From the NCBI GenBank assembly GCA_937883785.1, contig CALGDE010000101.1, positions 1 through 64,000 on the forward strand: 64,000 bases of DNA, written 5' to 3'. Both the position numbers and the translations under genes were made by a program. Shown here piece by piece: positions 45,674 to 54,065 of the stretch. The notes under the pieces were generated by a model that saw only the letters and a list, made by a program, of their open reading frames with translations, did not search any database and had not been told where the DNA came from. Numbering within the stretch: the stretch's first letter is position 1; each line of letters starts with the position of its first letter. The stretch comes from an uncultured cyanobacterium (GTDB lineage: Bacteria; Cyanobacteriota; Cyanobacteriia; CACIAM-69d).

Positions 45674-46333
45674 ATGTTAAAGCAGATGGAAAACTCAGAC
45701 AATCAGTGGCGATCGCCTGCCCATGCCTTGCATTATTTAAGCCGCGCCGATAAAATTCCCCATCGCACGGAAGGGGAGGCATTAGTGTTGGAATTGGTGC
45801 CAAAAGATGTGAGAAAAATCTTAGATTTGGGCACTGGCAATGGTCGGTTATTGGCGCTTTTGAAAATTGAACGTCCTCAGGTAAAAGGGATTGGACTAGA
45901 TCTTTCGAGAACAATGCTAGGGGAAGCAGGAAAGCGTTTTGAAGACGACGATTCTGTTAGTTTAGTACAGGCAAATATGGATGAAGGTTTGCCCGATATT
46001 GGTGATTTTGACGCAATTGTGTCTAGTTTTGCCATTCACCATTGCGAGGATGATCGGAAGCGAACTTTATATGGAGAGATTTTTGATCGATTGAGACCCG
46101 GTGGAGTTTTTTGCAATTTAGAGCATGTATCGTCGCCAACGGAGACCCTGCATCGTAAGTTTCTACTGGCGATTGGTTATCCGCCGGATTTTGAAGATCC
46201 ATCTAATAAATTATTGGATGTGGAAACTCAGCTTCAGTGGTTTCGGGAAATTGGTTTTCAAGAGGTGGATTGCTATTGGAAATGGCGTGAGATGGCGCTG
46301 TTGGCAGGCTATAAACCGGCAATTAACCGTTGA
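45674..46333 (+). CDS. SAM-dependent methyltransferase, class I
   Basis: About 219 residues. KILDLGTGNGRLLALLK is the SAM-binding motif I, GLDLSRTML gives the acidic residue of motif post I, and FDAIVSSFAIHHCEDD is motif II/III. The substrate is not predictable. The 3' end overlaps the convergent aminotransferase gene by 11 bases. Start is taken at the ATG 45674; 45686 is also possible. Confidence 0.85.
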   Translation: MLKQMENSDNQWRSPAHALHYLSRADKIPHRTEGEALVLELVPKDVRKILDLGTGNGRLLALLKIERPQVKGIGLDLSRTMLGEAGKRFEDDDSVSLVQANMDEGLPDIGDFDAIVSSFAIHHCEDDRKRTLYGEIFDRLRPGGVFCNLEHVSSPTETLHRKFLLAIGYPPDFEDPSNKLLDVETQLQWFREIGFQEVDCYWKWREMALLAGYKPAINR

Positions 46334-47492
46334 TAAAAGTGCCGATAGTTTGAGCGGCACTTTGTAGTTCTTTGGGCGATCGCACCAGGGCAAACCGCAC
46401 ATATCCTTCCCCTGATTTACCAAATCCATACCCTGCGGAGGCGGCAATACCAGTTTTCGCTAATAGTTCGGTGCAAAAATTAACGGAGTCAAATTCCCAT
46501 TGTTCCGGTAGTTTTGCCCAAGCAAACATGGTGGCTTGGGGAGTGGGGATCGACCAGCCGATATTCGCCATGGCGTCTACGAAGGCGTCGCGGCGCTGTT
46601 GGAAAATATCGAGGCGTTGTTTTACTGAAGATTGGTCGCCGGTTAATGATGCGATCGCCCCCCGTAAAATTCCCTGATACTGATTAAAATCAACAGCAGC
46701 TTTGACCTGTTTTAAAGCCTTAATTAACTCCGCATTGCCAATGGCATAGCCCACTCGAAAACCACCCATTCCATAGGCTTTTGATAGGGTAAAAAACTCA
46801 ATTGATCGCTTTTTATTTCTATCCGCTTGAAGAATTGATGGGTGAGATTGGTCGCTAAAGACCATTTGATCGTAGGCAAAGTCGTGCACTAAAACGATGT
46901 CGTGGTGATCGCAAAACTCCAGCGCCGCTTCAAAAAAATCTAGCGTTGCTGTAGCGGTGGTGGGGTTGTGGGGATAGTTCAGCACCATTAGCCGCGATCG
47001 CCGGGCAATGTCATCGGGAATGGTGGAGAAGTCGGGCAGGAATTGGTTTTCCGCCAGCAGCGCCATGGGATAGATTTCCCCCCCCGCCAAATGAACGCCG
47101 CCGTAGTGGGACGGATAACCGGGATCGCTCAGGAGCGCCACGTCGCCTGGGTTAAGCACCGCTAACGGTAAGTGCGCCGTACCTTCCTGGGAGCCAATTA
47201 GGGTGAGCACCTCCGTTTCAGGATCCACCGGTACCCCGAAAGTTTGTTCATAGCGTTGGGCGACTGCTTTTCGGAACTGGGTATTGTTGCGAAATAGCTG
47301 GTAGCCGTGGGTGGCAGGGTCCTGGAGGGCTTCGGCGATCGCCTGGAGCACGTGGGGGGGCGTGGGCAAGTCCACCGATCCCAATGACAGGTCCACAATC
47401 TCCAACCCCTTAGCGGCGGCTTCCGCTTTTGCCGTGTCCATGGCGGCGAACACATTGAACTGGAGCGGGGCGAGGCGATCGGCAAATTTCAT
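46323..47492 (-). CDS. Class I/II PLP-dependent aminotransferase
   Basis: 389 residues of fold-type I. Motifs: SLGSVDLPTPPHVL (N-terminal arm), GSQEGTAHLPLAVLNPGD, LNYPHNPTTATA (Asn contacting PLP), VLVHDFAYDQMVF and FTLSKAYGMGGFRVGYA (Schiff-base Lys). This pattern resembles LL-diaminopimelate or succinyl-diaminopimelate aminotransferases such as DapC/AspC-like enzymes, but specificity cannot be fixed by eye. ATG at 47492 is preferred; the frame runs to 47555 through a poorly matching leader. The peroxiredoxin gene diverges 85 bases away. Confidence 0.85.
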   Translation of the reverse strand: MKFADRLAPLQFNVFAAMDTAKAEAAAKGLEIVDLSLGSVDLPTPPHVLQAIAEALQDPATHGYQLFRNNTQFRKAVAQRYEQTFGVPVDPETEVLTLIGSQEGTAHLPLAVLNPGDVALLSDPGYPSHYGGVHLAGGEIYPMALLAENQFLPDFSTIPDDIARRSRLMVLNYPHNPTTATATLDFFEAALEFCDHHDIVLVHDFAYDQMVFSDQSHPSILQADRNKKRSIEFFTLSKAYGMGGFRVGYAIGNAELIKALKQVKAAVDFNQYQGILRGAIASLTGDQSSVKQRLDIFQQRRDAFVDAMANIGWSIPTPQATMFAWAKLPEQWEFDSVNFCTELLAKTGIAASAGYGFGKSGEGYVRFALVRSPKELQSAAQTIGTFING

Positions 47493-47577
47493 GGGGCAGA
47501 TTTGAATGAGGCGAAATTCTGGGGATAGTCCTGCGATACCATAGGAGCCACACAAAAGTTAATAAACCCTGTGGATT

Positions 47578-48042
47578 ATGGCGATCGCAGTGGGCAACAA
47601 GGCCCCTAATTTTACGTTGCCGTCCCAGAGCGGCACCAACATCACCCTCAGCCAGTTTCTCGGCAAGAGCCCGGTGGTGGTCTACTTCTACCCCAAGGAT
47701 GATACTCCGGGCTGCACCATGGAAGCGTGCCAGTTTCGGGATGAGTATCAGGCGTTCCAAGACGCGGGCGCGGTAGTTATTGGCATCAGCAGCGACTCGG
47801 TGGCATCCCACCAATCCTTCGTAGACAAGCACAATTTACCTTTTGTATTGTTGAGCGACGTGAAAAACGAAGCCCGCAATGCTTTTGGTGTGCCCAATAC
47901 CCTATGGGTAATGCCCGGTCGAGTGACCTACGTCATCGATAAGGAAGGCGTTGTGAAAAGCATTTTCAACAATATGTTGGATGCTAAAGCCCACGTTTCC
48001 GAAGCCTTGAAAACCATTGAAGGGCTTACGACAGTGGCTTAA
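47578..48042 (+). CDS. Peroxiredoxin, BCP/PrxQ type
   Basis: 154-residue thiol peroxidase that reduces H2O2 and organic peroxides with thioredoxin. The peroxidatic Cys is C46 and the resolving Cys is C51 in the PGCTMEACQFRDEY motif, a 1-Cys-4-residue spacing typical of PrxQ. No signal peptide, so cytosolic. It lies 92 bases before the glutathione peroxidase-like gene on the same strand; together they form a peroxide-defence pair. Confidence 0.94.
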   Translation: MAIAVGNKAPNFTLPSQSGTNITLSQFLGKSPVVVYFYPKDDTPGCTMEACQFRDEYQAFQDAGAVVIGISSDSVASHQSFVDKHNLPFVLLSDVKNEARNAFGVPNTLWVMPGRVTYVIDKEGVVKSIFNNMLDAKAHVSEALKTIEGLTTVA

Positions 48043-48133
48043 ACCTCTCAAGTTTTGATTCACTCCCATCCCTCTGAATTGGATTTTCAGGGCATCAAAC
48101 TATTCCACTTCATTGTTAACAAGGAACTCAAAA

Positions 48134-48616
48134 ATGGCTAACGTTAGCGATATTGCAGTCAAGACCATTGACGGTGCAGACACCACCCTGAGCGCTTATT
48201 CCGGTAAGGTTACGCTGATTGTCAACTTGGCATCCAAGTGCGGCTACACCAAGCAGTACACCAGTTTGGAAGCCCTGTACCAAAAGTACAAGGACCAGGG
48301 GTTTGAAGTTTTGGGTTTCCCCTGCAACGACTACGGCGCTCAGGAACCGGGCACCAACGAAGAAATCAAGAAGTTTGCCTGCGAAAACTACGGCGCAACC
48401 TTTGACCTATTCGACAAGGTTCATGCCAAAGGTGCTGAGCAGCATCCCCTGTATGCAAGCTTGACCAGCAATGCCGACCCCACCGGTGACGTGCAGTGGA
48501 ACTTTGAAAAGTTCTTGGTCAGCAAGACCGGTGAGATCGTCGGTCGCTTCGGCAGTGGTGTTACCCCCGAAAGTGCTGAGTTGACTGGGGCAATCGAGGC
48601 TCAGTTAGCTAAATAA
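48134..48616 (+). CDS. Glutathione peroxidase-like thiol peroxidase (Cys form)
   Basis: 160 residues. The catalytic tetrad is present: Cys36 (NLASKCGYT, Cys in place of selenocysteine), Gln70 (GAQEPG), Trp122 and Asn123 (VQWNFEKF). The second block reads FPCNDYG, where most homologues have FPCNQFG. Cys-type enzymes of this family in cyanobacteria use thioredoxin or NADPH rather than glutathione, as known for Synechocystis. ATG at 48134 follows AAGGAACTC; the TTG at 48113 is rejected. A strong terminator follows. Confidence 0.95.
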   Translation: MANVSDIAVKTIDGADTTLSAYSGKVTLIVNLASKCGYTKQYTSLEALYQKYKDQGFEVLGFPCNDYGAQEPGTNEEIKKFACENYGATFDLFDKVHAKGAEQHPLYASLTSNADPTGDVQWNFEKFLVSKTGEIVGRFGSGVTPESAELTGAIEAQLAK

Positions 48617-48641
48617 TTGTTACTGACGGTAGATTAGATCG

Positions 48642-48687
48642 AGCCTCCTTACCTTGCGACATTGACAAGGTGAGGGGGCTTTCTTTG
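48642..48687 (+). terminator. Rho-independent terminator after the peroxidase gene
   Basis: agcctccttaccttg (48642-48656) pairs with caaggtgagggggct (48666-48680) over 15 positions with two G-U pairs and a nine-base loop, followed by ttctttg. It lies across the first possible codons of the next reading frame, which argues that the next gene starts later (48739). Confidence 0.88.
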
Positions 48688-48738
48688 CCAAAGCATCATT
48701 GCCGTAGCTATGATCGTGGAGTAATCGTTCACAGCGAT

Positions 48739-49380
48739 ATGAATAGAAAGCGCATGATCGCATTCGTTGCTTCAGTAGTTGGCTTTGTCGGGTCTATTGC
48801 ATCGATCATCTCTTTGTATCAACCTGGAAATCCTGATAAAGCCTCTGGTAATACACACGGAGTTGACATTGGAGGAAGCAGCACCGGCTCCGTCTTCAAT
48901 GTCTCAGGAGGAAATGTAACAGTTCAGCCAACAGTCCAGCCTCGGGAAAATATGAAGACGCCGAGGGAAGCAACACAGGTAAGTACAAAATCATATGTGA
49001 ATCACGGACTCAAGCATGCTCAACGCATTGATTTACATTTGTTTGACGACAATTCCATTACCGGTACTTATTTAATCAGTGTTGGATACTCTGATCAAGA
49101 GGAAGATAAGCTTGTGCATGGCTTTAAGGGACATATTAAAGATAATCAATTAACGGTTGATTTTATCGATCAGCGTTTGCCATACCAAACTGATCCTGAT
49201 GATGAGAATTCAGATATTGGCAAGGCGACATGGCGTATGAAGCGGTATGCCGGAGGAAAAGAGTCGATCGCTATTCAGACCTATGGTCGTGACTATAGTC
49301 GCGAAGAGATTACATGGCGGGAGTATGTTATGGAGTTTGAGCAAGTGAATCCTACGCAGAACCCAAGGCATATTTATTAG
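48739..49380 (+). CDS. Membrane-anchored protein of unknown function
   Basis: 213 residues: a basic start (MNRKRM), one membrane helix (IAFVASVVGFVGSIASIISL), a Gly/Ser-rich linker (GVDIGGSSTGSVFNVSGGNV), then a soluble domain with alternating strands (RIDLHLFDDNSITGTYLISV; GFKGHIKDNQLTVDFID). The layout suggests a small beta-sheet domain on a membrane stalk. I recognise no family. The frame opens at 48670 but would run through a terminator. Composition is AT-richer than the core genes nearby. Confidence 0.6.
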   Translation: MNRKRMIAFVASVVGFVGSIASIISLYQPGNPDKASGNTHGVDIGGSSTGSVFNVSGGNVTVQPTVQPRENMKTPREATQVSTKSYVNHGLKHAQRIDLHLFDDNSITGTYLISVGYSDQEEDKLVHGFKGHIKDNQLTVDFIDQRLPYQTDPDDENSDIGKATWRMKRYAGGKESIAIQTYGRDYSREEITWREYVMEFEQVNPTQNPRHIY

Positions 49381-49454
49381 TAAATCAAAAAGTATTGAAG
49401 GCGAACTTAAGATCTTTACATGTCAACCTTTTTATCTTGTGAGAATTGATACGG

Positions 49455-49847
49455 ATGATTCAGACAACAGAGCATTGCTACATCGTGAAAAGCGACGCAA
49501 TTTTGGATGGTGAGCCCATCGTTAAGGGAAGTCGCACTCCTGTACGAGTCATTGTTGAGATGTGGCGTGTGGGAGTGTCCCCTGAAGAAATTCCACAGCG
49601 GTTGCCCCACCTGAGCTTATCGAAAGTCTTCAACGCTCTTAGCTACTACCTCGATCACCAAGCAGAGATCAACGAATATATTGAGCGGAATCAAGGTCTA
49701 GAAACGCCCCTTGATTCATCAGCAGAGAATCCTAAGAAATCTCAGTGGCCAGAAGAACTTCTAAACTTTGAGGGCGATCCTGATTTCCCTCCCTTTGAGT
49801 CTTACCGTGATGAATTGCTACCTCCCCGTGAGCCAGAGTTATTTTGA
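49455..49847 (+). CDS. DUF433-domain antitoxin-like protein
   Basis: 130 residues. The N-terminal half is the DUF433 domain (ILDGEPIVKGSRTPVRVIVEM, GVSPEEIPQRLPHLSLSKVFNALSYYLDH), a winged-helix-like fold that commonly serves as the antitoxin of PIN-type toxins. The C-terminal 45 residues are acidic and Pro-rich (EGDPDFPPFESYRDELLPPREPELF) and could wrap the toxin. The next gene starts within its stop codon. ATG at 49455 is preferred over the TTG at 49446. Confidence 0.82.
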   Translation: MIQTTEHCYIVKSDAILDGEPIVKGSRTPVRVIVEMWRVGVSPEEIPQRLPHLSLSKVFNALSYYLDHQAEINEYIERNQGLETPLDSSAENPKKSQWPEELLNFEGDPDFPPFESYRDELLPPREPELF

Positions 49848-50251
49848 TTCGCTATCTGTTCGATACCTGCGTTGTCAGTGATTTTGTACGCAGGGAAGTT
49901 GGTACCGTTCAAAGATTTGATCAAGCATCTCCTGAAGACATTGCTATTTCATCAATGACCGTCATGGAATTGCGATATGGCCTTGTCTTGAATCCGCAGC
50001 AAGCTAGCAAGATTGAGCGCGAAATCAAGAGTCTCTTATCAACTGTGACGATCCTGCCCTTCACCAGCGCAGAGGCAGACCAAGCTGCTCAAATTCGCGC
50101 CCTACTAAAATCCAAGGGCACACCCATCGGTCCATACGACGTTTTGATTGCTGCCACAGCACTTCAGCATAATTTGATTATGGTGACCGCCAATCAACGG
50201 GAGTTCGAGCGGGTGCCGGGTTTACGGCTTGAGAATTGGCGACAGGGGTAG
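49844..50251 (+). CDS. vapC: PIN-domain toxin, VapC type
   Basis: 135-residue PIN ribonuclease: FDTCVVSDFVRRE (first acidic residue D7), SSMTVMELRYGL (Glu), IGPYDVLIAATAL (third acidic residue) and MVTANQREFERVPGL. These are the metal-binding acids of a VapC-like toxin. It overlaps the DUF433 gene by four bases (TTGA), so its start is TTG and translation is probably coupled. The pair is a type II toxin-antitoxin module. The RNA target is not predictable. Confidence 0.85.
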   Translation: MIRYLFDTCVVSDFVRREVGTVQRFDQASPEDIAISSMTVMELRYGLVLNPQQASKIEREIKSLLSTVTILPFTSAEADQAAQIRALLKSKGTPIGPYDVLIAATALQHNLIMVTANQREFERVPGLRLENWRQG

Positions 50252-50357
50252 CGGAGGAAGCGATCGCCCAAACAGAAAAAATCATTCGCCTCTGTTGTCC
50301 AGAATCGTTACTCTGAAATTAACGAAGCAAATGAACTTAACGAGGCTTGCGTTAAAG

Positions 50358-50984
50358 ATGGCTCGCTTACTTAGAATTGACTCTAGTTCACGCTTGGACG
50401 GTTCACGCACCCGCGCTCTTGCTGATTATTTCCAAACAGCTTGGTTGGCAAAATATCCCGACACAGAAGTGATTGCCCGGGACGTGGTGGAAACGGAAAT
50501 CCCTCATATTTCGCAAACAGCGATCGCCAGTTCCTACACGCCTCCAAACCAGCGATCGCCGGAGATGACGACAGCCCTTGCCCTTTCCGACACCCTGATT
50601 AATGAGCTAATGACCTCGGAAACATTGGTATTCTCCGCGCCGATGTATAACTTTTCCGTGCCCTCTGCCCTCAAGGCTTGGATTGACCAAATTGTTCAAA
50701 TTAATCGCACCTTTACCTTTGATGGCACCACTTACGAGGGCTTGGTTACCGCAAAACGCGCCTTTGTAATTTGTGCCTATGGCGCAGCAGGCTACGTGGG
50801 CGACGGTCCTTTTTCAAGCCTTAATTTCCTGTCACCTTATATGGAAAGTTTGCTGGGATTTTTAGGGGTTGCCCAAGTGCAATGTTTTCATCTAGAAGGA
50901 ACTGCCTTGGATGGTGAAACCATTACCGCCAATGTGAAACAAGTACAGCAGGACATTGATGGGGCGATCTCTCAAATTTTGTAA
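50358..50984 (+). CDS. FMN-dependent NADH azoreductase-like protein
   Basis: 208 residues of the flavodoxin-like AzoR family. RLLRIDSSSRLDGSRTRAL opens the first strand and phosphate-binding loop; FSAPMYNFSVPSALKAWIDQI is the FMN-binding segment typical of AzoR. These enzymes reduce quinones and azo compounds with NAD(P)H; in cyanobacteria a quinone substrate is likely. The start at ATG 50358 (MARLLRI) removes a leader that overlaps the toxin gene; ATG 50331 is the alternative. Confidence 0.9.
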   Translation: MARLLRIDSSSRLDGSRTRALADYFQTAWLAKYPDTEVIARDVVETEIPHISQTAIASSYTPPNQRSPEMTTALALSDTLINELMTSETLVFSAPMYNFSVPSALKAWIDQIVQINRTFTFDGTTYEGLVTAKRAFVICAYGAAGYVGDGPFSSLNFLSPYMESLLGFLGVAQVQCFHLEGTALDGETITANVKQVQQDIDGAISQIL

Positions 50985-51051
50985 GTAATACAAGCAATCA
51001 AGCTATTAACAACACAAAATTGATTACTGTCCGCTAACAACAGAAACTACC

Positions 51052-51573
51052 GTGGATGATATTCAGCAACGAGCAAACGACTTGATCGCGAAGGCAAAGG
51101 CGTTGTGGGCAAATGCGCAGTGGGATGGCAATGCCATGCACCATAGGCGAGCTGAGCAGCTTTATGATGCTGCTATGTATTACACGGAAGCGGCGCAGCT
51201 TTACGATCCCTACCGCACCTTTTTCCTTGTTGCCGGTGAATGCTATCTCAAAGTGGGAAGTTATGGCGAGGCGGAGGGGAGTTTTCGGTCGCTTGTGGAC
51301 TTTAGACCTAACCATCACCAAGGATGGTGGATGTTGGGGCAAGCCGTGTTGTCACAAAATCGCCCTAATGATGCAGAATCCCATTTTGATCGGTCGATTG
51401 AGCTGGGATCCACTGATGTTGAGCCTTACTACTACGGGGCAATGGTGAAGAGTTTGCTGGGCAAGAATGATGCCGTATTACCTTTGCTGCGAAAAGCATT
51501 GGAGATTCAACCCAGTTGGAAAATCCAAGCACGAGAAGAGAGTTGGCTGCGCGACTACGTGGACCTGCTTTAA
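51052..51573 (+). CDS. TPR protein
   Basis: 173 residues, entirely helical, with about three to four TPR units (AAMYYTEAAQLYDPYRTFFLV; FFLVAGECYLKVGSYGEAEG; GWWMLGQAVLSQNRPNDAES; PYYYGAMVKSLLGKNDAVLP). It probably mediates protein contacts; no other domain is present. GTG start. It converges with the haloperoxidase gene, with a shared hairpin between them. Confidence 0.8.
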   Translation: MDDIQQRANDLIAKAKALWANAQWDGNAMHHRRAEQLYDAAMYYTEAAQLYDPYRTFFLVAGECYLKVGSYGEAEGSFRSLVDFRPNHHQGWWMLGQAVLSQNRPNDAESHFDRSIELGSTDVEPYYYGAMVKSLLGKNDAVLPLLRKALEIQPSWKIQAREESWLRDYVDLL

Positions 51574-51671
51574 GATTGTCATTGGCTAAAGCTAAGGGTA
51601 AAAGCATGTTTATTCTGCTTCAGTCTTCATTTTTGCCGTAGCAATCTCTGCTTAATTGCTTCTCCAAAACC

Positions 51672-51708
51672 AAACCGCTACCTGTTTAAAATCAACAAGT
51701 GGCGGTTT
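51672..51708. terminator. Bidirectional hairpin between convergent genes
   Basis: aaaccgctacctgtt (51672-51686) pairs with aacaagtggcggttt (51694-51708) with one G-U pair and one mismatch. The ends carry A and T runs in both directions, as for a two-way terminator of the TPR and haloperoxidase genes. Confidence 0.72.
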
Positions 51709-51788
51709 AAGAAACAAAGCTAAAATAAACTTTCAAAGCAAAACGGTGATAGTCCGGTGCTCAAGAGTTTATGGTTTCTGCGGCTGTT

Positions 51789-53690
51789 TTAGATTCGAAT
51801 CGTGCCGCCATCAAAGAGGGGTACAGTCATCGAGAAGTTTTCAGAATAAGTGAGCTTTTGCTCTTCAAGGATACTGATCGCAATCTGTTCGCCAAGACGA
51901 ATCGACTCGATGTAATCCGAGAAATAGTGAACACCAGCCCAGTCACGCCCAATCGAAATATTCGACGCCAACTTATTAAGCTCGCCTTCTACAGTCAAAG
52001 AGCCATTGTCTACAGGTTCTCTCTCTAGCATTATCCCATCCTCCGTAGGAACAAAAGCTGTTTTGTCATCACCAGCAATTGTTAAAGGATGAGCATGATC
52101 GAAGAATGCCTTCAAAATCGTGACACAAGCACCAGCCACTGTGGCATGACCTGCGCCGTAGGAAGGATGCATCGGTGAACCTTCACAGAAAGCCATTGGC
52201 AGTAAGTAATTCTTATTGCCCAGCTCTTTTGTCTTTCCGTTTTTCTTGGCAACCCAACTCAAAATCGTGGAAAGTAGTTGTGGTTCTCCTTTCCTACTCA
52301 TGAACATATCGTTCAGCTCTTGAACCTTCAACTTCTCAGCACGGGCTAAACGAGCAGCTAAAGCTTCTGGACGCAAACGGCGATGCACGTTAAATTTCTG
52401 AAAACGAACTGCTTTTAAAGCACGGGTCGCCACCTCAGTCACTAGGGAAAGGATATGAGGTCCGCCAAACTGTGCGAAGCCTTGTTGGCGGTCAATGGAA
52501 TCGCCACGACCAAAAGGAAGACCTGGATCAAAGGGAATTTCAGCACTTAGCATTAACAAACAAGCGTTGAGATAGGCTTCGTACAGAGCATCATAGTGAA
52601 CATAAGTTGCTAGATCACGGGGAGTAGTGATGAATCTCCGACCGGCCGACCCTTCCTCATATTCCTCTAATCCTCGCAAGTCAGCCCCTTGCTGCACATC
52701 GAGCCACTCATCCCAAGTGGTCATGTAGTCTACAGGTTTCGCAACACGGACCTTCTGATCAATGTTGATTGCTCCATATGTAATCAAACCATCACGGGCA
52801 CAGCGCTCTCTATCTTTAGGGTTAATTCCTGTATTACCTGCAAGGAGGAATTGGGAAATGTAAGGGCCAACATTGTCTCCTGGGGTAATACCGCGAAATA
52901 CGGTTTTACCTGTGAATTTGCCCCGTTGACGACTCTGCTCAGCGGGGGAAAGGTTAGTGAGCGGGCAACCACTGAACCAAGGCAGCTTATTGAGCTCGCC
53001 AATCATTTCCCCAACGCTAACTTTGATAGCGCTTCGAGCTTTCCCAAGGTTTACTGTCCAGTCTTCATCCACAATTGCGGTGAAAGGCGCGTCTCGCAGT
53101 AGTGCTTGCACATACACTTCAGCCATTTCCGCAGTCAGTTCAGCACTACCTAGTGCAGGGGCAGGGGGCATGGTTACAGCCTGGGCATCAGGTCCTTCGA
53201 GATCGAAAGTATTACCTGCACTTTGACTTTCCCAGGCACGAACTTCGGCTGGCTTAAGGGACAGCTTCTTTCCTGCCTTTTTGGCTTCTTCTTCTGCTTC
53301 TTTTTGTTCTTCTTCCGTCCGAGCATTACAAGCTTTATCAGAACGCCAACCTTTTCCCTTGCCATTCCCTTTGGGACCAAGGGGAATAGCTTTAAAATCA
53401 TCCTCAGTACCGCTGTCGATCGCCTTCACAAACTGCTGAAAATCATCAGGATTACAAATCAACCCGGTCTCTTTATCGTGAGGTAGCCCCTTAGTGTAAC
53501 TAGCCAGATAATTTGGCTTATTCCCTGGGTCTACATTTCTACATTCTTTCTCTCCTGACTCTCTAGGGAAGTCTTCGCGGAATTTTTGTTCGTCGCCGTT
53601 GGCGATGTGGGGAGGATGGGGGCGATTAAAAGCTAAGTTGGCAGCGGCGATACGGACGTCTAAGGATTGTTGTTTGCGGTCTGCACTCAT
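51789..53690 (-). CDS. Vanadium-dependent haloperoxidase (PAP2 superfamily)
   Basis: 633 residues, the size of cyanobacterial vanadium bromoperoxidases. Vanadate-site motifs are read as Lys/Arg in FQKFNVHRRLRPEA, Ser-Gly-His in MHPSYGAGHATVAG and Arg/His in SIGRDWAGVHYFSDY. It oxidises halides with H2O2 to a hypohalous species that halogenates organic acceptors. A charged, Lys/Glu-rich insertion near residues 100-150 (TEEEQKEAEEEAKKAGKK) is unusual. ATG 53690 follows CAGGGA; the frame extends to 53774. No HIP1 octamer occurs across this gene. Confidence 0.9.
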   Translation of the reverse strand: MSADRKQQSLDVRIAAANLAFNRPHPPHIANGDEQKFREDFPRESGEKECRNVDPGNKPNYLASYTKGLPHDKETGLICNPDDFQQFVKAIDSGTEDDFKAIPLGPKGNGKGKGWRSDKACNARTEEEQKEAEEEAKKAGKKLSLKPAEVRAWESQSAGNTFDLEGPDAQAVTMPPAPALGSAELTAEMAEVYVQALLRDAPFTAIVDEDWTVNLGKARSAIKVSVGEMIGELNKLPWFSGCPLTNLSPAEQSRQRGKFTGKTVFRGITPGDNVGPYISQFLLAGNTGINPKDRERCARDGLITYGAINIDQKVRVAKPVDYMTTWDEWLDVQQGADLRGLEEYEEGSAGRRFITTPRDLATYVHYDALYEAYLNACLLMLSAEIPFDPGLPFGRGDSIDRQQGFAQFGGPHILSLVTEVATRALKAVRFQKFNVHRRLRPEALAARLARAEKLKVQELNDMFMSRKGEPQLLSTILSWVAKKNGKTKELGNKNYLLPMAFCEGSPMHPSYGAGHATVAGACVTILKAFFDHAHPLTIAGDDKTAFVPTEDGIMLEREPVDNGSLTVEGELNKLASNISIGRDWAGVHYFSDYIESIRLGEQIAISILEEQKLTYSENFSMTVPLFDGGTIRI

Positions 53691-54065
53691 GATTGTGTCC
53701 CTGTAAAGAGAATGAGAATAGTGGTCGCAGTTCCCAATAATCAGAAAACTACGGAGCTTACTATTCGAATACAACAGAGACTCAGCTTTGATCCGGGTAT
53801 TTTTTAAGTCAGCTTTAGAAGTATTGGTAAGTTTCTTTAAGAGAGGCGTTTTGAACTCTTATAAGTTCAGGTTGTTAGAAATTTACTTACCTCTTCTAAT
53901 CTTGGTTTTGGGCAGAATTGGATAGTGGTTTTGCAATGGCTGAATGACGTTCAAACTTTTAGTGTGGAATTTGGGAACGGCAACCTTGTTTCTCTACTCT
54001 TAGAGCGATCGCCCACCCTTTATAATTAAGGGCTAGATTGCTGCTTGATAACTATTGGTTTTGGT
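53691..54065. other. Divergent spacer between haloperoxidase and prfC
   Basis: 375 bases that should carry both promoters. One HIP1 octamer lies at about 54005. Only a small hairpin (gaact...agttc near 53853) was seen. No RNA gene recognised. Confidence 0.4.
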
